This document shows, one piece after another, positions 15,526 through 23,962 of a stretch of DNA of 26,491 nucleotides (positions within the stretch are counted from its first letter, which is position 1; every line of letters begins with the position of its first letter). Under the pieces are notes generated by a model, which was given only the letters and a program-made list of their open reading frames with translations, did not search any database and was not told the origin of the DNA. The stretch covers positions 1-26,491 of the forward strand of contig JAZQUI010000024.1 in the NCBI GenBank assembly GCA_045631205.1, written 5' to 3'. The position numbers and the translations under genes are program-made. The stretch comes from HGM04593 sp045631205 (lineage in GTDB: Bacteria > Bacteroidota > Bacteroidia > Bacteroidales > Bacteroidaceae).

Positions 15526-17424
15526 TTACACCTTTCTTACCCAACCATCTTCAACAACAACTTTTTCCTCGTCGCACAATTCGCGCAACACTGCCGCCAT
15601 ACGCGCACGTGAAAGGCCAATGGCATCGAGTTCGGCGGGATTATGAGGCTTGCCATCGGAAAGCAATTGCATTACACGTGCAACATCATCGGCTAGCGTC
15701 GCAGGCTTTTCTTTCTCTTCGGCACGACGGGTAACACACACATCGCAACAACCGCAATCACTCACAGTATTGTCGCCAAAATAGGAAAGCAAGGCGCGGC
15801 TGCGGCACACCTCATCACCCACAGCATATTTTATTATGGCATTGAGCCTGTCGGCAAAAGCCGCACGACGCTCCTCATAAACTTCGGGAGCAAAATGCAA
15901 ATCCTTCGAAAGTACACGATGGCGTGTAAAGGTTATTATAGGACACTTTTTCGACGGAGTATATTGTATGAGGCGTTTTTGCGACAACGACACGAATATT
16001 TCATACATACGATGTCTCGACAACCCGGTCACACGCGAGAGATAACGCTCATCAATAAATACATAATCGCCAAAAAGACCACTGTAATTACGGAAAAGTG
16101 CGTTTATCAACAGTTCATAGTCGGCCGGCAACCCTTTGAAACGATAAAGTGAATCCTTATCTACAATGAAGCATACGCGCGACGCATACTCCATCTCCTC
16201 AACATATTCGAGATAACCCATACGCGTAAGTATGCGCAGAGCACTGTCGGTGGGCAAAGTGGAAAGGTGATATTTCTTGCAGAAGTCGTTCAGTGCAAAC
16301 TCAAAGGTACAGTTAAGGCCATCGTGCAATGCCATCTGATAGTAATAGCAGATATCGTCATAGACCTCGGCTATAAACTCCTTTGAAGGAAAATTATCGG
16401 AAAGACGGCGGGAAGCAACCTGCTTGTCGATGCGGCTGAAAAGGGTTACAGCATAAGCTCGATTACCATCGCGCCCTGCACGCCCCGCCTCCTGGAAATA
16501 AGCCTCTATGGAGCTTGGCAGGTCGATGTGTACCACAAGACGCACATCGGGTTTGTCGATACCCATACCAAAAGCGTTTGTCGATACCATAACGCGCGAC
16601 TTTCCACTCTTCCAGGCCTCCTCGCGGGCATCCTTCGTTTCGGCCGAAAGACCTGCGTGATAATATTCGGCTGTGACACCCGAAGCTGTGAGAAACTCAC
16701 ACACCTCCTTTGTCTTTTTGCGGTTAAGAGTATAAACGATTGCCGAGCCTTTTATGCGCGAAAGTATATGAAGCAACTCCTGTAATTTATTCTCGGTGTT
16801 ACGCACCACATACACAAGGTTCTTGCGTTCAAAGCTCATACTGCAACAATTTTCGGCCTTGAATGCCAACTGTTGCTGAATATCCTTCACCACGGCAGGA
16901 GTAGCCGTTGCGGTGAGTGCAAGCACCGGAACCGAAGGGAAAAGGCTGCGCAACTCGCTTATACGGCGATAGGCAGGGCGGAAATCGTGCCCCCACTGCG
17001 ATATACAGTGCGCCTCATCAATGGTGATGAGTTTTACGGGAATATGTTTTACCTTGGTGAGAAAGAGTTCCGAAGAGATGCGCTCGGGCGAGATATAAAG
17101 AAACTTGTAATTGCCGAAGATACAATTTTCAAGAGCAATGATAACTTCACTGTTCTTCATACCCGAATATATGGCAGCAGCCTTTATGCCCCTGCTTCGC
17201 AGGTTGGCCACCTGGTCCTTCATAAGGGCAATAAGAGGTGTAACCACTATGCAAAGACCATCGCCGGCAAGCGTGGGTACCTGGAAAGTAATGCTTTTAC
17301 CGCCACCGGTAGGCATTAGGCCGAGCGTGTCACGTCCGGCACCTATACTCTCGATTATTTCGCGTTGTATGCCGCGAAAGTCATCGTACCCCCAATACTT
17401 TTTCAGTATCTCACGATAGGTCAT
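15526..17424 (-). CDS. recQ: RecQ-family ATP-dependent DNA helicase with displaced zinc-binding site
   Basis: 3'-5' DNA helicase acting in recombination and replication-fork repair. Walker A is MPTGGGKS (37-44), motif II DEAH 136-139 followed by CISQWGHDFRPAY, and motif VI QEAGRAGRDG 311-320. The zinc ligands Cys540, Cys557, Cys560 and Cys563 have the same spacing as in E. coli RecQ (C-x16-C-x2-C-x2-C), but there they lie at 380-403, directly after the helicase core. Here about 160 extra residues (roughly 375-535), apparently helical/winged-helix-like, separate core and zinc site. After the zinc site only a 69-residue tail remains, resembling a small winged helix; no HRDC domain of normal form is evident. 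632 residues. It starts 6 nt after recJ, so the two form an operon. Confidence 0.93.
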   Translation of the reverse strand: MTYREILKKYWGYDDFRGIQREIIESIGAGRDTLGLMPTGGGKSITFQVPTLAGDGLCIVVTPLIALMKDQVANLRSRGIKAAAIYSGMKNSEVIIALENCIFGNYKFLYISPERISSELFLTKVKHIPVKLITIDEAHCISQWGHDFRPAYRRISELRSLFPSVPVLALTATATPAVVKDIQQQLAFKAENCCSMSFERKNLVYVVRNTENKLQELLHILSRIKGSAIVYTLNRKKTKEVCEFLTASGVTAEYYHAGLSAETKDAREEAWKSGKSRVMVSTNAFGMGIDKPDVRLVVHIDLPSSIEAYFQEAGRAGRDGNRAYAVTLFSRIDKQVASRRLSDNFPSKEFIAEVYDDICYYYQMALHDGLNCTFEFALNDFCKKYHLSTLPTDSALRILTRMGYLEYVEEMEYASRVCFIVDKDSLYRFKGLPADYELLINALFRNYSGLFGDYVFIDERYLSRVTGLSRHRMYEIFVSLSQKRLIQYTPSKKCPIITFTRHRVLSKDLHFAPEVYEERRAAFADRLNAIIKYAVGDEVCRSRALLSYFGDNTVSDCGCCDVCVTRRAEEKEKPATLADDVARVMQLLSDGKPHNPAELDAIGLSRARMAAVLRELCDEEKVVVEDGWVRKV

Positions 17425-17430
17425 AACTTA

Positions 17431-19155
17431 TCAACGGGTAGCGTTGGTGTGTATGCTCTCTATCTGCAACTGCACCTCGCCGTGCTTGTAGGCATTATCT
17501 TCGAGAGTGTAACAAATATCGAAAAGTTGTTTCGACTTTATGTATTTTGCCTGGCGGCTCTGACCGAAAGCAATACCATTGAGTATGGTGTTTGACTTGT
17601 TATCCACAAGCTCCAGTTTTATATGCTCCTGACGACGACCGACCACTTTGCTTGTGCCATAGTCACACACATTATGAGTACAGAATATAGGCTTTGTATT
17701 ATCGGGGCCGTGTGGAGCAAATTTCTTCAAATCGTTGAAGAACTTGCGAGTAATCTGGTGGAAATCTATTTCGGCATCAATCTCTATGATAGGGTCGGTC
17801 TGTTCGGGAAGAATGTTCTCGGTAACAAACTCCTCGAAGCGTTTTGCGAATGCCGACACATTTGACACTTTTAGCGAGAAACCGGCAGCATAGGTATGAC
17901 CGCCGAAGTTCTCTAGCAGGTCGCGGCAGTTTTCTATTGCCTTATAAACATCGAAACCTGTTACCGAACGTGCCGAGCCTGTAGCAATATCTCCTGTACA
18001 AGTGATTACCACCGCAGGACGATGATAAACCTCGGTCAGACGCGAAGCCACAATACCTATCACACCGCGATGCCAGTCTTCGTTGAATATTACAATTGCG
18101 CGACGCTCGGCAAAGCTTTCGAGGTTCTCAACAATCTTGTTGGCCTCCTCGGTCATACTCTTGTCGAGTTCCTTACGCGCTTCGTTGAACTCGTTTATCT
18201 GCTCGCTCATCATAAGCGCGGTTGGCAAGTTGTTCTCTATGAGCAAATCCACAGCAACCTTACCCTGCTGTATGCGTCCCGATGCATTTATGCGAGGACC
18301 TATCTTAAAAATTATATCGTTTATGCTTATCTCCTTGTCGCGCAAGCCACACACCTGTATAATTGCTTTAAGTCCTGTGCTGGGAGCGTGGTTCAACTGC
18401 TTAATGCCGTGAAGGGCAAGTATACGGTTCTCTCCCATTATGGGCACAAGATCCGAAGCAATGCTCACCGCCACAAGGTCGAGCAAGGTATAAAGTTGCT
18501 CGGCAGGAATAGCGTTATCCATAGCGAAGGCCTGCATAAATTTAAAACCGACGCCACAACCCGACAGATGGGGATAAGGATATGTACTGTCGGCACGTTT
18601 GGGGTTAAGTATTGCCACGGCGCAAGGCATCACCTCGTCGGGCATATGGTGGTCGCACACAATAAAATCTATGCCCAACGATTTTGCATAGGCAATCTCT
18701 TCGATAGCCTTAATGCCGCAGTCGAGCACAATAACAAGTTTCACGCCTGTTGAATAGGCGTAATCGACACCTCTTTTAGAGATGCCATAACCATCCTCAT
18801 TACGGTCGGGAATATAATAATCTATATTCGACGAGAACTGTTGCAGGAACTTATATACCAAGGCAACCGCAGTGGTACCATCGACATCGTAGTCACCATA
18901 TACCAAAATGCGTTCCTTGCGCCCCAAAGCTCTGTTCAAACGCTCCACCGCAATATCCATATCGTTCATAAGGAAGGGGTTGTGGAGGCTCGACAGACGC
19001 GGACGGAAGAAGGCTTTTGCCTCACCCGCGTTTTTTATGCCGCGTTTCACAAGCAAGCTGCAAAGTATGGGACTCATATCCAACTCCGCAGCCAACGTGT
19101 TAGCTGCTATAGTTTCTTCGTATGTCGGAGGTTGATATTTCCATTTTTGACCCAT
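17431..19155 (-). CDS. recJ: Single-stranded-DNA-specific 5'-3' exonuclease RecJ
   Basis: Processive 5'-3' exonuclease on single-stranded DNA, used with RecQ-type helicases in RecF-pathway recombination and in mismatch and base-excision repair. DHH-family metal motifs are present: VYGDYDVDG at 85-93, Asp135 in LDCGIKA, and DHH at 158-160. The DHHA1 part carries GGHTYAAGFSL, and a C-terminal OB-like domain ends the chain. 574 residues, the usual Bacteroidetes length. The ATG at 19155 follows an AT-rich leader with no Shine-Dalgarno. recQ begins 6 nt downstream, which places nuclease and helicase under one transcript. A -7-like TATCTTTA is seen at 19316-19323 on the minus strand, without a convincing -33 partner. 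Confidence 0.95.
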   Translation of the reverse strand: MGQKWKYQPPTYEETIAANTLAAELDMSPILCSLLVKRGIKNAGEAKAFFRPRLSSLHNPFLMNDMDIAVERLNRALGRKERILVYGDYDVDGTTAVALVYKFLQQFSSNIDYYIPDRNEDGYGISKRGVDYAYSTGVKLVIVLDCGIKAIEEIAYAKSLGIDFIVCDHHMPDEVMPCAVAILNPKRADSTYPYPHLSGCGVGFKFMQAFAMDNAIPAEQLYTLLDLVAVSIASDLVPIMGENRILALHGIKQLNHAPSTGLKAIIQVCGLRDKEISINDIIFKIGPRINASGRIQQGKVAVDLLIENNLPTALMMSEQINEFNEARKELDKSMTEEANKIVENLESFAERRAIVIFNEDWHRGVIGIVASRLTEVYHRPAVVITCTGDIATGSARSVTGFDVYKAIENCRDLLENFGGHTYAAGFSLKVSNVSAFAKRFEEFVTENILPEQTDPIIEIDAEIDFHQITRKFFNDLKKFAPHGPDNTKPIFCTHNVCDYGTSKVVGRRQEHIKLELVDNKSNTILNGIAFGQSRQAKYIKSKQLFDICYTLEDNAYKHGEVQLQIESIHTNATR

Positions 19156-19337
19156 TATATATTATTTTTATTTTTTGCTTTGCTCGGCGAGAACTACCCT
19201 ATTAAACACCCCAAATAATCTTCCCGTTCACTGTCAACAGCACTTTATGGAGGCGAGTATCGCATACGCGGATAAAAAAACGCTCTACTACGCGCAAGAT
19301 AATTCTCTCAATTTGTAAAGATACAGAAAAGTGCGAT

Positions 19338-19384
19338 AAAAAAAGGTTTATTCTGCAAAAAAAATGCAGAATAAACCTTTTTTT
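19338..19384 (-). terminator. Strong terminator downstream of the XRE/membrane operon
   Basis: A perfect 20-bp stem (19338-19357 pairs with 19365-19384) around a 7-nt A loop, with T7 at the minus-strand end and A7 at its start. It stops minus-strand transcription coming from the XRE gene before recJ. The outer A/T pairs make it symmetrical, so it could also work on the other strand, but no plus-strand gene ends here. Confidence 0.85.
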
Positions 19385-19557
19385 ATACTTAAAGAGCGCA
19401 ATACTATTAGCGCGAGCCACTCTTAAAAAGCATAAATATAAACCGTTGCACTCTATTTAAAATACACACAGGACTTTGCCCACAACCGCTACAACGCTCT
19501 GCAACAATTCTTCATACCAAACAAGAATCAACAAATATTCCCCCGAAGAGTTGCAGA
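19385..19557. other. Gene-free 173 nt between XRE stop and terminator
   Basis: No ORF of substance. A hairpin can form at 19392-19424 (AAGAG with CTCTT, inner GCG with CGC, 5-nt bulge). This is either a long 3' untranslated region of the XRE transcript or a small RNA sharing its terminator. A TATATTTA on the minus strand resembles a -7 box with one mismatch, but no -33 box is found. Nothing more can be supported. Confidence 0.3.
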
Positions 19558-19761
19558 CTACCAATCACACTCTTCAAGCTCAAAAAACTCGTTTACCGAC
19601 ACACCAAAGACCTTGGAAAGACGCAAAGCAAGCATCGTAGAAGGATTAAACTTACCCTGTTCTATAGCAACAATTGTCTGCCGGCTCACATTCACCTTTT
19701 CTGCAAGCTCCTGTTGTGTCATACGCAGTTTGGCACGCTCCACACGCAAATTATTCTTCAT
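19558..19761 (-). CDS. Small XRE/Cro-type HTH transcriptional regulator
   Basis: A 67-residue protein that is only a DNA-binding domain. The helix-turn-helix lies at about 16-41 (QQELAEKVNVSRQTIVAIEQ), followed by GKFNPSTMLALRLSKVFGVS. This resembles the small YozG/YgzD-type regulators encoded beside small membrane proteins in many Gram-positives and Bacteroidetes. Its start overlaps the end of the membrane-protein gene by 11 nt, which points to translational coupling. Likely target: the repeated TTACATTT boxes at the promoter of its own operon. No sensor domain is present, so any signal would have to come through its dosage or its partner protein. Confidence 0.88.
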   Translation of the reverse strand: MKNNLRVERAKLRMTQQELAEKVNVSRQTIVAIEQGKFNPSTMLALRLSKVFGVSVNEFFELEECDW

Positions 19762-20191
19762 AACGCAATTCCCTGTTTTTAATCCAAATAGTCAATTTAA
19801 ACAGAATAACATACAGAGGCAAAACACCTAAAATACCCCTCACTGCCGAGAGCCTGCCAATCTCCATAGGCGTAACAGCAGAAAAATAGATAAGCAAGAC
19901 ATCCAATACAGGATAGGCAACAAGCATCACCGCATATACCACAGCTATCAACCCGAGAGTATTAAAGCGAATAGCATTTATACGTTCATCCTCAAATTTT
20001 TCCCCAGAAAATGCTATAACCAAGAAACCAACAGTCTTCAAAGCGCAACCAAAAGCCCAAGAAGTACTCGCAAAAAACACAGCAGAGTCGGTTTCGGCAA
20101 AAAGAGAATAAAGCAACAGTGCAATACCGCCACCAACAACACCCCAACCAGCACTCTGCCACGAATGAGGCAACAATCTTAATTTTTCCAT
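19751..20191 (-). CDS. Small four-helix membrane protein paired with an XRE regulator
   Basis: Unrecognised function. From ATG 20191 the product has 146 residues, with about four membrane segments: SAGWGVVGGGIALLLYSLFA, FFASTSWAFGCALKTVGFLV, GLIAVVYAVMLVAYPVLDVL and GILGVLPLYVILFKLTIWI. A charged loop, SGEKFEDERINAIRFNT, separates segments 2 and 3; a DER-containing loop before a helix is typical of small membrane proteins encoded with XRE regulators (DUF2178-like). An in-frame upstream start at 20275 is rejected because it lies upstream of the predicted promoter. The last codons overlap the XRE gene. The protein may sense an envelope signal and control the regulator; that is inference from the pairing. 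Confidence 0.75.
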   Translation of the reverse strand: MEKLRLLPHSWQSAGWGVVGGGIALLLYSLFAETDSAVFFASTSWAFGCALKTVGFLVIAFSGEKFEDERINAIRFNTLGLIAVVYAVMLVAYPVLDVLLIYFSAVTPMEIGRLSAVRGILGVLPLYVILFKLTIWIKNRELRYEE

Positions 20192-20244
20192 AATAGTTTG
20201 TTTAAAATACAAAAAACTTGCTACTCCTTTTCGCAAGCACGCCA

Positions 20245-20276
20245 CAAATGTAATGTATTGCTTACATTTAAACAAG
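20245..20276 (-). promoter_or_regulatory. Promoter of the membrane protein/XRE operon
   Basis: On the minus strand: CTTG (20276-20273), 20 nt, then TACATTTG (20252-20245), an exact TAnnTTTG. The predicted start is near 20239, giving a leader of about 48 nt to ATG 20191. Confidence 0.7.
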
Positions 20277-20291
20277 TATAGCTTACATTTT
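20246..20291. promoter_or_regulatory. Three-box operator overlapping the XRE operon promoter
   Basis: GTATTGCTTACATTTA (20255-20270) and GTATAGCTTACATTTT (20276-20291) are direct repeats 21 bp apart, two helical turns, with 14 of 16 bases identical. A third box in inverse orientation, AAATGTAA (20246-20253), overlaps the -7 element and forms AAATGTAA-N8-TTACATTT with the middle box. The boxes flank the -33 element. The position fits repression by the XRE protein encoded in the operon. Confidence 0.65.
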
Positions 20292-20323
20292 GTGTTGTAT
20301 TATTAACATTAATTAATACCTGA

Positions 20324-20358
20324 CAAAAAAAATGCGGGCGATTACTCGCCCGCATTTT
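20324..20358 (-). terminator. Terminator of the CASDH-recA-peptidase operon
   Basis: TGCGGGCGA (20333-20341), loop TTAC, then TCGCCCGCA (20346-20354), extended by four A-T pairs. On the minus strand a run of 8 T follows. It lies 55 nt past the peptidase stop and just before the XRE operon promoter boxes. Confidence 0.88.
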
Positions 20359-20412
20359 ACACTAAAAGAGAATGCCACATTCAAAGCATCTTCTTATTTA
20401 ATGGGATACCTA

Positions 20413-21618
20413 TTATTTTATACCCAACTTCTTGCGAATATCTTTGGGAATAGCGTTCTTGTGAACAACAATGTTCATAGTCTTGTAGCGTGCAAAAGCT
20501 TTAGATGCATACCAAATACCTTTGTACTTACCGGCCTCACCCCAAGAGTTCTTAACCATATAGTACTCTACGCCATCTTTATCCTTTGCGATACCATAGA
20601 TCTGCATACCGTGGTCGTCGGTTGTTTCCCAATTGTCGTAAGCAACCTGACGCTCCTCCTGTGTACACCATTTTTCGGTAGAAGGTTTGGGAGTGTTCTT
20701 CTTGTCCGCATCGCTCAATTTGAGCCATTTTGCCATATCGCTACCCTCGAAACTTGCGCTCTTTTCAGCGTCGGGCATAGTAGCCTTACCGTCACGAGTA
20801 AAACCGGACTCGCTCACGTCGCTACCCCAAGCAATTGTGTAACCCTCCATAATAGCATAGTCAAATACCTGCATAAACTCATCGATGGGAAGGTTGTATG
20901 AGGTTGCCCAACGCCAGTTGTCCTGAATCTCAAGCACAAAAGGTGCATAGAAAGGATGGTGTGTGTAAGAGGTCAAAGAAATGTAGTCGTCAGCATTAAG
21001 ACCGAGAGACTCATAGAAAGATTTGGGAGTATACTCCTTACCATTGTATGTAAACTTCTCGGGACGCTTGCCAAGATAGATATCGTGGATAGACTCGATG
21101 CACTTTTTCCACAAAGGCTGCTTGTCAGCACCTACCTGAAGGCTGCGCTGCTTGCCTTTTGCGATAGCCTCAACAACTGCATCTGAAACAGCAGAAAGCT
21201 CGTTGTGAACGCTCAATTTCTCACCGTACATTACACCGGGAAGCATTTCAGCCTCGGGAACGAGACCGAAAGTCTTCATACCATAGATTACATCGTAGAA
21301 CGAGCCACCCTGTGAAAAAGAGGCGTCGCCGTGTGTGCGAACTGCTTTGTCGGCACGGTCGAGGTATGTGTTATGTACAATATACATTTCTGACAAATCA
21401 TACTCGCCCTTACCCATACGAATGAGCTCAGACTCAATGAAAGCCAATGAAGAATAGCACCAGCAGGTACCTGCCTGGTTCTGATTCTTGATACTTGTGA
21501 TAGGATTCTCCTTAACAACGGTAAAATCGGGAGCCTCGGCAACTTTCTGCTCCGCCTCCTGCGCATATGCGCTAATGCCTGCAAAAGCAAGGGCAATCAT
21601 TAAAAACGTTTTCTTCAT
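20413..21618 (-). CDS. Secreted C1B-family cysteine peptidase (bleomycin hydrolase/aminopeptidase C type)
   Basis: Papain-like peptidase of the bleomycin hydrolase/PepC branch, which mainly trims amino acids from peptide N-termini. Residues 1-20 are a signal peptide (MKKTFLMIALAFAGISAYAQ), so it acts in the periplasm or outside, unlike cytosolic PepC. Oxyanion Gln46 and nucleophile Cys52 lie in NQNQAGTCWCYSS; His336 is in TDDHGMQIYGI and Asn357 in VKNSWGEAG. The length of 401 is somewhat below the ~450 of classic bleomycin hydrolases. In that family the C-terminal residues reach into the active site; here the chain ends KKLGIK. It starts 3 nt after the recA stop and is the last gene of the operon. 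The peptide substrate is unknown. Confidence 0.92.
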   Translation of the reverse strand: MKKTFLMIALAFAGISAYAQEAEQKVAEAPDFTVVKENPITSIKNQNQAGTCWCYSSLAFIESELIRMGKGEYDLSEMYIVHNTYLDRADKAVRTHGDASFSQGGSFYDVIYGMKTFGLVPEAEMLPGVMYGEKLSVHNELSAVSDAVVEAIAKGKQRSLQVGADKQPLWKKCIESIHDIYLGKRPEKFTYNGKEYTPKSFYESLGLNADDYISLTSYTHHPFYAPFVLEIQDNWRWATSYNLPIDEFMQVFDYAIMEGYTIAWGSDVSESGFTRDGKATMPDAEKSASFEGSDMAKWLKLSDADKKNTPKPSTEKWCTQEERQVAYDNWETTDDHGMQIYGIAKDKDGVEYYMVKNSWGEAGKYKGIWYASKAFARYKTMNIVVHKNAIPKDIRKKLGIK

Positions 21619-21621
21619 CTA

Positions 21622-22659
21622 TTATTCTTCTATATTGTTAGTACTATTTTTTATTGCATCGGCAATCTTGTTCTCGAGTTCCTCGGCAAGTTCGGGATTA
21701 TCGGCCAAGAGGGCCTTTGTACGGTCACGTCCCTGCGCAAGTTTTGTATCGCCATAGCTAAAGAACGAACCGCTCTTCTTGATTATGCCATACTGCACAC
21801 CGAGATCGACAATTTCGCCTATACGGGAGATACCCTCGCCAAACATTATATCAAACTCTGCCTTGCGGAAGGGAGGAGCCACTTTATTCTTCACAACCTT
21901 CACACGAACCTGATTACCAATAGCATCCTCGCCATCTTTAATCTGGGTTACGCGACGAATATCAAGACGCACCGAAGAGTAGAACTTCAAAGCGTTACCA
22001 CCGGTAGTTGTTTCGGGGTTACCGAACATTACACCAATCTTCTCGCGCAATTGGTTGATAAAGATACAGGTTGTCTTGGTTTTGCTGATAGCCGAAGTGA
22101 GCTTGCGCAAAGCCTGTGACATAAGGCGGGCCTGAAGACCAACCTTGTTGTCACCCATCTCGCCCTCAATTTCCGCCTTGGGAGTGAGCGCAGCAACAGA
22201 GTCAATCACGATGATATCGATAGCCGATGAACGTATAAGTTGCTCGGCAATTTCAAGTGCCTGTTCACCGCAATCGGGCTGCGAGATAAGCAAGTTGTCG
22301 ATATCCACACCAAGTTTCTGCGCGTAAAAGCGGTCGAAAGCATGCTCGGCATCGATAATGGCAGCTATACCACCCATTTTTTGCGCTTCGGCAATAGCGT
22401 GGATAGCAAGTGTTGTCTTACCCGATGATTCAGGACCATATATCTCAATTATACGGCCGCGGGGGTAACCGCCGACACCCAACGCTGCGTTAAGACCTAC
22501 CGAACCGGTGGGAACAACATCTATATCCTCATAGCTGTCATCACCCAACTTCATTATAGAACCCTTACCGAAGTTCTTTTCTATTTTATCCATCGCTGCT
22601 TGAAGAGCGCGTAGCTTTTCATTGCCTGCGATATTTTCCAATTCTTCTTTTTTTGCCAT
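21622..22659 (-). CDS. recA: Recombinase RecA
   Basis: ATP-dependent strand-exchange protein for homologous recombination and repair. Walker A GPESSGKT is at 75-82, Walker B IIVIDS ends at 154. The FINQLREKIGVMFGNPETTT segment carrying DNA-binding loop L2 and the KVGLQARLMSQALRKLT helix are intact. 345 residues, normal length, with an acidic C-terminal tail ending NNIEE. It is the middle gene of a three-gene operon, 15 nt after the CASDH gene and 3 nt before the peptidase gene. No separate promoter or LexA-type palindrome fits in the 15-nt gap, so its expression appears tied to the promoter before the polyamine gene, unless a promoter lies inside that gene. Confidence 0.98.
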   Translation of the reverse strand: MAKKEELENIAGNEKLRALQAAMDKIEKNFGKGSIMKLGDDSYEDIDVVPTGSVGLNAALGVGGYPRGRIIEIYGPESSGKTTLAIHAIAEAQKMGGIAAIIDAEHAFDRFYAQKLGVDIDNLLISQPDCGEQALEIAEQLIRSSAIDIIVIDSVAALTPKAEIEGEMGDNKVGLQARLMSQALRKLTSAISKTKTTCIFINQLREKIGVMFGNPETTTGGNALKFYSSVRLDIRRVTQIKDGEDAIGNQVRVKVVKNKVAPPFRKAEFDIMFGEGISRIGEIVDLGVQYGIIKKSGSFFSYGDTKLAQGRDRTKALLADNPELAEELENKIADAIKNSTNNIEE

Positions 22660-22674
22660 TTTACCAGTTATGTA

Positions 22675-23868
22675 TTAAAGCTCCAAATCTTTGTCAAACT
22701 CCTCGTGCCAGGGAAGACCTTGCTTGTTCAACTGCTCCATGAAGGGATCCGGATCGAACTGCTCAACGTTCCACACACCGGGTTTGCGCCACAAACCTTT
22801 GAGGAACATCATTGCACCAATCATTGCGGGCACACCTGTTGTGTAACTTACACCCTGCATACCGGTCTCTTTATAAGCCTCTTGGTGGCTGCAGTTGTTG
22901 TAAACGTAGTAAGTGCGTTCCTTGCCATCTTTCACACCACGGATGCGACAACCGATAGATGTCTCACCCTCGTAGTTCTCGCCCAAATCCTGAGGATTGG
23001 GAAGCACTGCTTTGAGGAACTGCAAAGGAACAATCTTCATACCGTTGTAGTCGATCTCGTCGATACGCGCCATACCTATATTTTGAATTACACGCAAGTG
23101 TGTGAGGTACTCCTGACCGAAGGTCATCCAGAAACGGGCACGTTTGATTGTGGGGAAGTTCTTTGTAAGCGACTCAAGCTCCTCGTGGAACAAAAGATAA
23201 GACTCGCGGGGACCGATGTTGGGATATGTGATAGGCTGGTGTATCTCCAAAGCACCTGTCTCCACCCACTTGCCGTCCTGATAGTAACGACCGTTCTGTG
23301 TAATCTCGCGGATATTTATCTCGGGGTTGAAGTTTGTAGCAAAAGCCTTGTGGTGGTCACCGGCATTGCAGTCTACGATGTCGAGGTAGTGAATTTCGTC
23401 GAAATAGTGTTTTGCAGCATAGGCTGTATATACGCCGCTCACACCCGGGTCGAAACCGCAACCGAGGATAGCTGTAAGGCCGGCCTCTTTGAAACGCTCG
23501 TGGAAAGCCCACTGCCAGCTGTACTCAAAGTGAGCCTCGTCTTTGGGCTCGTAGTTTGCTGTGTCGAGGTAGTTAACACCGCACTGCAAACAAGCCTCCA
23601 TGATTGTGAGGTCCTGATAAGGAAGTGCCACGTTGATGACAATTTCGGGTTTGAAGCTGTTGAACAAAGCAACAAGCTCCTCAACGCTGTCGGCATCAAC
23701 CGCCGCAGTTTTAATATTGGGGTTACCAATTGCCTTTACAATAGCATCACACTTCGATTGAGTGCGGCTGGCAATCATAATTTCGGTAAAAACATCGCTG
23801 TTCTGCGCTACCTTAAAAGCAGCTACTGTACCCACGCCACCGGCGCCGATGATTAAAACTTTTCCCAT
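22675..23868 (-). CDS. Carboxyspermidine/carboxynorspermidine dehydrogenase, saccharopine dehydrogenase family
   Basis: Cytosolic NADPH enzyme that reductively joins aspartate semialdehyde to putrescine (or diaminopropane), giving carboxy(nor)spermidine, which NspC then decarboxylates. This is the alternative spermidine route used by Bacteroides and relatives. The N-terminal Rossmann loop is GAGGVG at 8-13. The family segments NVALPYQDLTIMEACLQCGV, YLDTANYEP and GCGFDPGVSGVY are present, and the C-terminal catalytic domain includes QGVSYTTGVPAMIGAMM. 397 residues, typical for this enzyme. It is the first gene of the operon with recA. The partner nspC is not in the window. A true saccharopine dehydrogenase (lysine metabolism) is the less likely alternative. 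Confidence 0.9.
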   Translation of the reverse strand: MGKVLIIGAGGVGTVAAFKVAQNSDVFTEIMIASRTQSKCDAIVKAIGNPNIKTAAVDADSVEELVALFNSFKPEIVINVALPYQDLTIMEACLQCGVNYLDTANYEPKDEAHFEYSWQWAFHERFKEAGLTAILGCGFDPGVSGVYTAYAAKHYFDEIHYLDIVDCNAGDHHKAFATNFNPEINIREITQNGRYYQDGKWVETGALEIHQPITYPNIGPRESYLLFHEELESLTKNFPTIKRARFWMTFGQEYLTHLRVIQNIGMARIDEIDYNGMKIVPLQFLKAVLPNPQDLGENYEGETSIGCRIRGVKDGKERTYYVYNNCSHQEAYKETGMQGVSYTTGVPAMIGAMMFLKGLWRKPGVWNVEQFDPDPFMEQLNKQGLPWHEEFDKDLEL

Positions 23869-23962
23869 TTTAATTATTTTTTAAAAAGGTTTATAATTAT
23901 TCGTTCATTTCCCAAAACAAGTGGCAAAAGGCACACAAAATGCCACAATCGCCAATTCCTTG

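Noticed and set aside
19202..19420. 72-codon open frame on the minus strand upstream of recJ
   Set aside because: It spans the strong terminator hairpin and has no recognisable features.
22705..23856. 383-codon open frame on the plus strand opposite the CASDH gene
   Set aside because: Mirror of a well-supported enzyme gene in a fixed frame relation; composition is biased and no motif is seen.
23872..23904. AT-only inverted repeat (TAATTAT/ATAATTA) in the CASDH leader
   Set aside because: All A-T pairs in AT-rich sequence; too weak and too likely by chance.
23930..23962. Sigma-54-like GG-N10-GC spacing on the minus strand before CASDH
   Set aside because: Only the GG/GC core fits; other consensus positions fail, and an exact primary-type promoter is next to it.
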